A DNA stretch of 64,000 bases, taken from JACVRW01 sp963850205 (GTDB lineage: Bacteria; Actinomycetota; Thermoleophilia; Solirubrobacterales; Thermoleophilaceae). The stretch is taken from assembly GCA_963850205.1 (NCBI GenBank), contig CAWKKJ010000008.1, forward strand, positions 930,001 through 994,000, given 5' to 3'. Shown here piece by piece: positions 59,326 to 64,000 of this stretch (position 1 is its first letter; the number at the start of each line of letters is the position of its first letter). The notes under the pieces were generated by a model. That model was not told where the DNA came from and ran no database searches. It saw only the letters and a list, made by a program, of their open reading frames with translations. The translations under genes were made by a program, and so were the position numbers.

Positions 59326-59664
59326 CTACCCCCGCCGCACGCGCTTCTCGAGGTCCGAGGCCACCCCGCGCACGCTGCGCTCGAGCGCCTTCAGGCCTCC
59401 GGCCTGCTTCTTCTTCTGTTGCTGGCGAGCGCGCACGAGCACCAGCGCCCCGCCGGCCAGCGATCCGACCACCGCCGCCGCCGCGGGGCGGGCCCAGTTG
59501 CGCGGGTCGCGCATGGCGGACATCTCCCAGTCGGCCAGCTCGTCCGCGGCCGCCTCCGTCAGCTCCGAGAGACCCCGCTCCAACCGGTCGCTCAGGCGCT
59601 CCGGCGGCTCCACCGGGGTCAGCGCCAGCCGCAGCAGCCGTTCCACGCGTTCCGCGTCACTCAT
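59326..59664 (-). CDS. Small membrane protein downstream of an ECF sigma factor
   Basis: A 112-residue protein from ATG 59664, which overlaps the sigma gene by 8 bp. An acidic N-terminal half (MSDAERVERLLRLALTPVEP then ERLSDRLERGLSELTEAAAD) precedes one transmembrane helix (about 60-77, AAAAVVGSLAGGALVLV) and a Lys/Arg-rich tail. There is no zinc-binding HxxxCxxC, so it is not a classical anti-sigma factor, but its position and topology suggest a sigma-modulating role (inference). Confidence 0.65.
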   Translation of the reverse strand: MSDAERVERLLRLALTPVEPPERLSDRLERGLSELTEAAADELADWEMSAMRDPRNWARPAAAAVVGSLAGGALVLVRARQQQKKKQAGGLKALERSVRGVASDLEKRVRRG

Positions 59665-60220
59665 CCTGGCCGTCCTTCAGCTCCTGCTCGAGTTGCCTGA
59701 TCGCACGATGCAATAACACCTTGGTGGCGCCTTCGGAGCGTCCCATCGCCCGGGCGATCTCACGGTTGTCCATGTCGAGGGCGAAGCGCATGATCAGCGC
59801 CTCACGGCGGTCATCGGGAAGGTTCGACACGCCGGCCAGGACCTCCTTGACCTCCTCGCGGCCCTCGACCATCTCCTCGGTGCCGTGCGGTGCGGTGAGC
59901 ACGGTGGCGTCCTCGAGCTGGGTGACCGGGCGGCGCGAGCGGTCGCGGTAGTAGTTGGCGGCGAGGTTGTGCGCGATGCGGATGAGCCAGGGCCGCAGCG
60001 GCCGTCCGTTCGACTCCCGCTGAGCCCGCTCGAAGTGGCGGTAGGCCTGGAGGAAGGTCTGCTCGGTGAGGTCCTCCGCGTCATGGTGATTGCCGATCCG
60101 GTAGTAGGCGTAGCTGTAGACGTCGCGCAGATGGGCGCGGTAGAGGTCGGAGAAGTCGCGGTCGATCCGCTCCTTGTCCATCGGGTCCATCGGCTCCACC
60201 GGGTCCACCGTGTCCGCCAC
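59657..60220 (-). CDS. ECF RNA polymerase sigma factor
   Basis: A 187-residue ECF sigma. Region 2: FSDLYRAHLRDVYSYAYYRI and EDLTEQTFLQAYRHFERAQR. Region 4: LPDDRREALIMRFALDMDNR and EIARAMGRSEGATKVLLHRAIRQL. It is the second ECF locus here and is followed by a membrane protein gene rather than an RskA-type gene. The upstream neighbour is the PlsC-GpsA fusion, 33 bp away in the same orientation. Confidence 0.9.
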   Translation of the reverse strand: MADTVDPVEPMDPMDKERIDRDFSDLYRAHLRDVYSYAYYRIGNHHDAEDLTEQTFLQAYRHFERAQRESNGRPLRPWLIRIAHNLAANYYRDRSRRPVTQLEDATVLTAPHGTEEMVEGREEVKEVLAGVSNLPDDRREALIMRFALDMDNREIARAMGRSEGATKVLLHRAIRQLEQELKDGQDE

Positions 60221-60253
60221 CGGTAGCGCAGCCTACCCCCTGCCCGGCCGCCC

Positions 60254-61892
60254 TCACGCCGCGCGGCTCCTGCCCCGCGGTGCGCCGGAACGGACGCTCT
60301 CGAGCCATACGTCCGGCGAGAGGTCGCCCGCGAGCACCTGCCTCAGCCCCGTGGTCACCGGCGCGGCGATCCGCTCGCGCTCGAGGGCCAGGCCGAGCAG
60401 CGGCACCGTGGCGTAGGACTCGGCCGCGGCCTGCCCGACGTCGCGGCGCCGGGCAAGGTCGCCGGCCAGCACGCCCGGCCACCAGGTCGCCCGTCCCGGC
60501 CAGGCCGGCGAAGGTCTCGCTGCGTCCGCCACGGGCCAGCGCAAGCTCGTGGACCTCGGAGAAGACGCGGCCCGCCGCCGCTCCGGCGAGGCCGGTCCCT
60601 TGCGGGCCGGCGGCCGCGGAGGCGAGGGTGGCGGCGTTGCGCGCGCAGCCGGCGAGCTCGGCGCCCGTCACGTCCTCGGTGGGCTCGACGGTGAAGCCGC
60701 CGGCGGCGAGCACGTCCTGAAGTTGGCGCCGCAGGTCGCCATCGCGGCTGGCCACCACCACCGACGCTCCCAGCTCGACGGCCTCGCGGGCCGGCGCCGG
60801 GCCGGCCAGGGCGGCGACCGCACGAGCGCGTGTGCGCTCGGAGACGTAGGCGCAGGGCAGGCTGCCGAGCGGGGGAACGAGACCCTTGGAGGCCACCAGC
60901 ACCGCCGACCGCTCGCCGATCCTCGCCCCCACTTCCCCGACCGCCGCGGGCAGGCTGGCACAGGGGACGCTGAACACCACCAGGTCCACCCCGGCCAGCT
61001 CGATCCGCGGCACGGTCGTCACCGTGATGCCCCGGAGGCTCACCCCGGGCAGGTGGGCCGAGTTCTCGCGTTCTGTGGCCAGGCGCTCGGCCTGCGCCAG
61101 GGTCCGGCAGCCCAGCTGGACGTCGAGGCCCGACCGTGCGAGCACGGCGGCCAGCGCGGTGCCCATCGAGCCGGCTCCCACCACGGCGGCGGTGCGAAGC
61201 GGCGGCAGGCCGCCCAGCCACTCCCACTGCAGCTCGACGCAGGGCCAGATCCGCTCCGTCACCTCGCGCGCGAGGAACGTGGAGGGCTCCTGCACGGTCG
61301 GGAAGGTCACGGGCGCGCCGAAGCGGATGTGAACCTTCACCGGCACAAAGCGCCATCCCCGCCGGGCGTGCTCGCTGCCCTTGACCGCGACCGGCACCAC
61401 GGGCGCGCCCGTCTCCAGCGCCAGCCGCCCGACGCCCCGCCTGGGCCGCGAGAGCGACCCGTGGCGGATGCGAGTGCCCTCCGGGAAGATCACCACCGCC
61501 TGGCCGCGAGCGAGAAGCGCCCGCGCGGTCTCCACGGACTCCTCGTCGGCCTCGCCCCTGCGGACCGGAAAGGCTCCCATGCAGTTGAGAAACCAGCCCA
61601 CCAGCGGATGGCGGAACAGCTCGCGCTTGGCCACGAAGTAGATGGGGCGGCGGATGCACGTGCCGATCGCGAAGGGGTCGAGGAAGCTGCGGTGGTTGGA
61701 GGCCAGGATCACCCCGCCGTCCGGGAGATGCTCGCGGCCCAGCCTGCGCACGCGGAAGTAGAGGAGGAGCAGCGGCGCGATGACCATGCGGGCGGGCCAG
61801 TAGACGGCCGAGTTCACGCCGCGGCGGCGCGTGCGCTCGTGATAGAGCGCGAGCGGGCGGCTTCGTTTCCATCCTCCTCCGGACACCGTCAA
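60254..61892 (-). CDS. PlsC-GpsA fusion: acylglycerol-phosphate acyltransferase and glycerol-3-phosphate dehydrogenase-like domain, frameshift near the end
   Basis: Residues about 30-225 are a PlsC acyltransferase (SNHRSFLD, the HX4D motif His67/Asp72; FPEGTR). From about 236 a GpsA-type dehydrogenase follows (VVGAGSMGTALAAVLA; VLVASKGLVPPLG; GGRSETFAGLAGTGDLVA). Near 60474-60476 one extra G shifts the frame. Removing it gives 545 residues ending in RSRAA at 60254. In the dehydrogenase the catalytic Lys of the usual ALKN motif is Arg (GCARNAATLA) and the NTKAALITRGL block is altered, so activity is doubtful. The start is uncertain: TTG 61892 or GTG 61886 (RBS GGAGGAGG lies downstream), or GTG 61817. 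Joins phospholipid precursor steps. Confidence 0.8.
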
Positions 61893-61930
61893 CAGCTACC
61901 CACCTCCGAAGCGGTCGTTACGCTCCAGCA

Positions 61931-62461
61931 ATGGAGCTTCGCCGTCCACTCAACGGGGCGCTCGCGGGCGCCGCCGCCGCCGGCGTGTGGGCGGCCCAGC
62001 AACCGCTCGACAAGCGCGTTTTCGGTTCGGCCTACGACGACGTGGAGCTTCTGGGGAAGCTCGTGACCCGCGGGCCGGGCTGGCCGGCGGCCGGGCTCGG
62101 GCTGCACATGCTGAACGGGGCGGCCTTCGGGGCCGCCTATGCGCTGGTGCGCCCGGTCGTGGGTGTCCCGCCGCTTGCCGCGGGCGTGGGCGCGGGGCTG
62201 CTCGAGCACGCGGCCCTGTGGCCGCTCGGCGGGCTGATCGATCGCTACCACCCCGCCCGCGGGGAGTTCGAGCCGCTGATCGGCAACGGCCGGGCGTTCG
62301 CCCAGGCCGGCTGGCGGCACCTTCTGTTCGGCGCGGTGCTGGCCGAGCTCGAGCGCAGGCTCAACGACACCCGCCGCTTCGAGCCGCTGGAGCAGGTGCC
62401 GGCCTCCTCGAACGGGCACGGGGACATCGAGCGGGCCACCGTCACGGCCGACGAGTCCTGA
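61931..62461 (+). CDS. Small membrane protein, unknown function
   Basis: A 176-residue protein from ATG 61931 (MELRRPLNGALAGAAAAGVW). Two to three weakly hydrophobic Ala/Gly-rich helices (about 9-22, 63-80, 88-106), then a soluble C-terminal part with FEPLIGNGRAFAQAGWRHLL and a tail rich in Glu and Thr. I recognise no family. It is divergent from the PlsC-GpsA gene with 38 bp between. Its stop is 2 bp from a repeat element. Confidence 0.65.
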   Translation: MELRRPLNGALAGAAAAGVWAAQQPLDKRVFGSAYDDVELLGKLVTRGPGWPAAGLGLHMLNGAAFGAAYALVRPVVGVPPLAAGVGAGLLEHAALWPLGGLIDRYHPARGEFEPLIGNGRAFAQAGWRHLLFGAVLAELERRLNDTRRFEPLEQVPASSNGHGDIERATVTADES

Positions 62462-62463
62462 AC

Positions 62464-62510
62464 GTGATCTGAGTCGATGCAGCGCGCGCCGAAATGACGA
62501 CTCAGGTCAC
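62464..62510. repeat. Inverted-repeat element, family 2, short copy
   Basis: GTGATCTGAGTCG (62464-62476) and CGACTCAGGTCAC (62498-62510) are 13-bp inverted ends with one mismatch. The inner part contains ATGCAGCGC and GCGCCGAAATGA, both found in the long copy at 29809-29966 (29882-29890 and 29942-29953). It is what the long copy would be after deletion of about 50 bp of interior sequence. Located between the membrane gene and tRNA-Thr. Confidence 0.75.
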
Positions 62511-62538
62511 CACACCGATCTAGACTCCGCTCGTCGGT

Positions 62539-62611
62539 GCCGGAGTAGCTCAGAGGCCAGAGCAATCGCCTTGTAAGCGATGGGTCGCGGGTTCGAATCC
62601 CGCCTCCGGCT
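62539..62611 (+). tRNA. tRNA-Thr (anticodon TGT)
   Basis: 73 nt fold as a cloverleaf: acceptor GCCGGAG/CTCCGGC, D arm GCTC-AGAGGCCA-GAGC, anticodon stem ATCGC/GCGAT with loop CTTGTAA (anticodon TGT, reading ACA), short variable loop, T arm GCGGG-TTCGAAT-CCCGC. The 3' CCA is not encoded. Its last base abuts the stop codon of the convergent sigH-like gene. Confidence 0.96.
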
Positions 62612-63322
62612 CTAGAGCAGGACCTGGCGAGAGGCGAGGTGCGCCCCCACCTTGCGCTTGACCCGCTGCAGCGCGTTGTCCACGGTCTTCGTGTCGCAGG
62701 CCAGCCGCTCCGCGGCCGCCTCGTAGCTGTGACCGTCGAGATAGAGCGACAGCACCGCGCTCTCCAGCTCGGACAACACGCTGGACAGGCAGGCCACCAG
62801 GCTGTGGAGCTCCTCGGAGGAGATGACCTGGTTGACCGGATCGTGCGCGCTGGGCCCCGGAAGCAGCTCGTCGAGGGTCGGATCGCCGTCGCCGCCGCCC
62901 GCCGCGGGCGTCTGGGAGAAGCTCACGTACTCGTTGAGCGGCGTGTGCTTGTTGCGGGTGGAGGTCTTCACCGCCGTGATGATCTGGCGCGTGATACAGA
63001 GCTCCGCGAAGTTGCGAAAACTCGACTCGCGGTCGGTGCGATAGTCGCGGACCGCCTTGTAGAGGCCCACGAGCCCCTCTTGGATCAGGTCATCCGCGTC
63101 TCCCCCGATGAGGAAGTAGGACGACGCCTTCAGGCGCACGAAGCCGTGGTAGCGCTTGACGATGCGGTCGTAGGCGTCCTTCTTGCCCTGCTTGGCGAGC
63201 GCGATGAGGTAATGATCATCAAGCTCGACTTCAGTGTGAGACTTGAAGGTGGACCGCCTGCCCAACGCCGGCGCGGCGCGCGAGGGCGCGGGGGCGGTTC
63301 GGGGACTCGCGGAAGTGGCCAT
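62612..63322 (-). CDS. sigH: RNA polymerase sigma factor, SigH-like (sigma-70 family)
   Basis: A 236-residue sigma factor. Region 2: DAYDRIVKRYHGFVRLKASS and GGDADDLIQEGLVGLYKAVR, with FRNFAELCITRQIITAVKTS. This matches the sporulation SigH/Spo0H type more than ECF factors. Region 4: LSELESAVLSLYLDGHSYEA then AAERLACDTKTVDNALQRVKR. The ATG at 63322 follows an untranslated leader of about 110 nt and a strong promoter at 63442-63470. Its stop is directly adjacent to the 3' end of tRNA-Thr. A role in stress or development is inferred. Confidence 0.88.
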   Translation of the reverse strand: MATSASPRTAPAPSRAAPALGRRSTFKSHTEVELDDHYLIALAKQGKKDAYDRIVKRYHGFVRLKASSYFLIGGDADDLIQEGLVGLYKAVRDYRTDRESSFRNFAELCITRQIITAVKTSTRNKHTPLNEYVSFSQTPAAGGGDGDPTLDELLPGPSAHDPVNQVISSEELHSLVACLSSVLSELESAVLSLYLDGHSYEAAAERLACDTKTVDNALQRVKRKVGAHLASRQVLL

Positions 63323-63441
63323 TCACTGCTCCTCTCGGGCCGCTCGCGGGCCCACGAAGCTGGTGACGCACTACCTCCCCTGGCGTCAGGTTCTCTGAAG
63401 GCGGCTACCTAAAGCTCGACTTCAGCCTGATCTGCAGCGCG

Positions 63442-63470
63442 AGTATGGACAGGTTATGGAGCCCTGTCAA
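63442..63470 (-). promoter_or_regulatory. Sigma-70-type promoter of the sigH-like gene
   Basis: On the minus strand TTGACA (63465-63470), 17 bp spacer and CATACT (63442-63447). It overlaps the 3' end of rlmB (stop at 63454), so the sigma gene can be read from its own promoter within the rlmB tail. Expected start near 63435. Confidence 0.7.
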
Positions 63471-64000
63471 GAGCGTCGCGAAAATGCAAGATCCCGTACA
63501 CCAGGGCGGCGGCGGCCGTCGAGACGTTCAGTGAGCCGATGCGCCCGCGGCCCGGGAGGCTCACCAGCTCGTCGCAGGTGGCGCTCACCCGCGGGCGCAG
63601 CCCGCGCCCCTCCGAGCCGAGCACCAGCACCACCCGTCCACCGTAGTCGGGCCGTTGATAGGGAACCCTGGCGTCCGCCGCCGCCCCGTAGACCCAGGCC
63701 TCCCGCTCCTTCGCCGCCTCGAGCCAGTCGGCCAGGTTGCGTACCCGGGCAACGGCCAGGTGCTCCACCGCCCCGGCCGACGCGCGGCACACCGCCGGCG
63801 TGACCTCGGCCGAGCGCCGCTCGGGAAGGACCACGCCCGCGCAGCCGGCCACCTCGGCCACGCGGCAGACCGCTCCCAGGTTGTGCGGGTCCTGCACCTC
63901 GTCCAGGCACACCACCAGCGCGTCCTCGGGCTCGAGCAGGGCGTCCGCGTCGGCGTAGGGATAGGCCTCGGCCTCGGCGCAGATCCCCTGGTGGTCGGCC
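63454..64000 (-). CDS. rlmB: 23S rRNA 2'-O-methyltransferase RlmB/TrmH (SpoU), 5' part missing
   Basis: SPOUT methyltransferase, continuing beyond the right edge. The visible 182 residues start with HQGICAEAEAYPYADADALL (the family's HQGV-A linker), then DEVQDPHNLGAVCRVAEVAG (motif 1), VLVLGSEGRGLRPRVSATCD (motif 2) and IGSLNVSTAAAALVYGIL (motif 3, knot). It methylates the 2'-O of a guanosine in the 23S peptidyl-transferase loop, or a related ribose. The sigH-like promoter lies in its last codons. Confidence 0.9.
   Translation of the reverse strand, partial: ADHQGICAEAEAYPYADADALLEPEDALVVCLDEVQDPHNLGAVCRVAEVAGCAGVVLPERRSAEVTPAVCRASAGAVEHLAVARVRNLADWLEAAKEREAWVYGAAADARVPYQRPDYGGRVVLVLGSEGRGLRPRVSATCDELVSLPGRGRIGSLNVSTAAAALVYGILHFRDALDRAP

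Noticed and set aside
1..64000. CRISPR array, integrase, IS element or rRNA operon
   Set aside because: No regularly spaced repeats, transposase or integrase motifs, or rRNA sequence seen. The inverted-repeat elements have no coding capacity.

Overview
The window is about 72% G+C chromosomal DNA. Gene content points to a free-living, probably Gram-positive actinobacterium, most likely Thermoleophilia (a Solirubrobacter-like lineage). The signs are a PspA/PspAA/PspAB/HtpX set, RskA-type anti-sigma and ECF sigma pairs, a probable F420-type luciferase-like oxidoreductase, many TetR-controlled acyl-CoA dehydrogenases, a CnaB-free extracytoplasmic kinase and many GTG starts. The lineage is an inference from gene style, not a database result. 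I see no rRNA, prophage, IS transposase or CRISPR. One tRNA-Thr gene is present. The window begins inside thrC and ends inside rlmB.

Layout. 1-3000: lysA-hom-thrC aspartate-family operon (minus strand), with lysA broken by two small indels in this sequence. 3015-6227: a hydrolase, then a Zur-type box and a zinc/manganese ABC transporter (permease-ATPase-permease). 6244-12807: envelope genes (lgt, subtilase, YibE/F, M23 peptidase, htpX-pspAB). 12878-18711: a sugar kinase and a regulatory patch (ANTAR regulator, TPR-like protein, RsbW-like kinase, TetR with its divergent DUF6653 target, REC-thioredoxin-reductase fusion), with two probable gene remnants. 18817-27951: a mesaconyl-CoA transferase (Mct) homologue, a secreted beta-helix protein, an AAC(2')-type acetyltransferase, a DrrAB-type exporter with a divergent WYL regulator, a VOC protein and an MFS exporter. 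27974-29261: pspA-pspAA-DUF6494.

29318-38490: thioesterase, arginase-family protein, ctaG, an acyl-CoA dehydrogenase, a cell-wall-binding-repeat lipoprotein, a methyltransferase and a large Ca-binding repeat protein. Three of the intergenic gaps hold palindromic repeat elements. 38743-48475: lipid or side-chain catabolism (paired acyl-CoA dehydrogenases, thiolase, 3-hydroxyacyl-CoA dehydrogenase) under TetR operators, with a LLM oxidoreductase, Ser/Thr kinase and stress protein. 48522-54754: CNNM/CorC protein, cobalamin-binding-like protein, PAS histidine kinase, rhomboid protease and an ECF sigma/RskA pair. 54770-59060: a co-oriented cluster of a selenium-binding-protein homologue, a 41-residue membrane microprotein, a TetR regulator and a hydrolase-glycosyltransferase fusion. 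59326-64000: a second ECF operon, a PlsC-GpsA fusion, tRNA-Thr, a SigH-like sigma factor and rlmB.

Themes. Two 16-bp identical palindromes 13 kb apart tie an acyl-CoA dehydrogenase to the thiolase/3-hydroxyacyl-CoA dehydrogenase divergon, which predicts one beta-oxidation regulon. The Psp envelope-stress set is split into two loci. Two families of short inverted-repeat elements sit exactly at stop codons. Three genes (lysA, plsC-gpsA, a small membrane gene) carry one- or two-base frameshifts, three of the four in C or G runs, so assembly error should be excluded before calling them broken. The least familiar candidate system is the 54770-59060 cluster.
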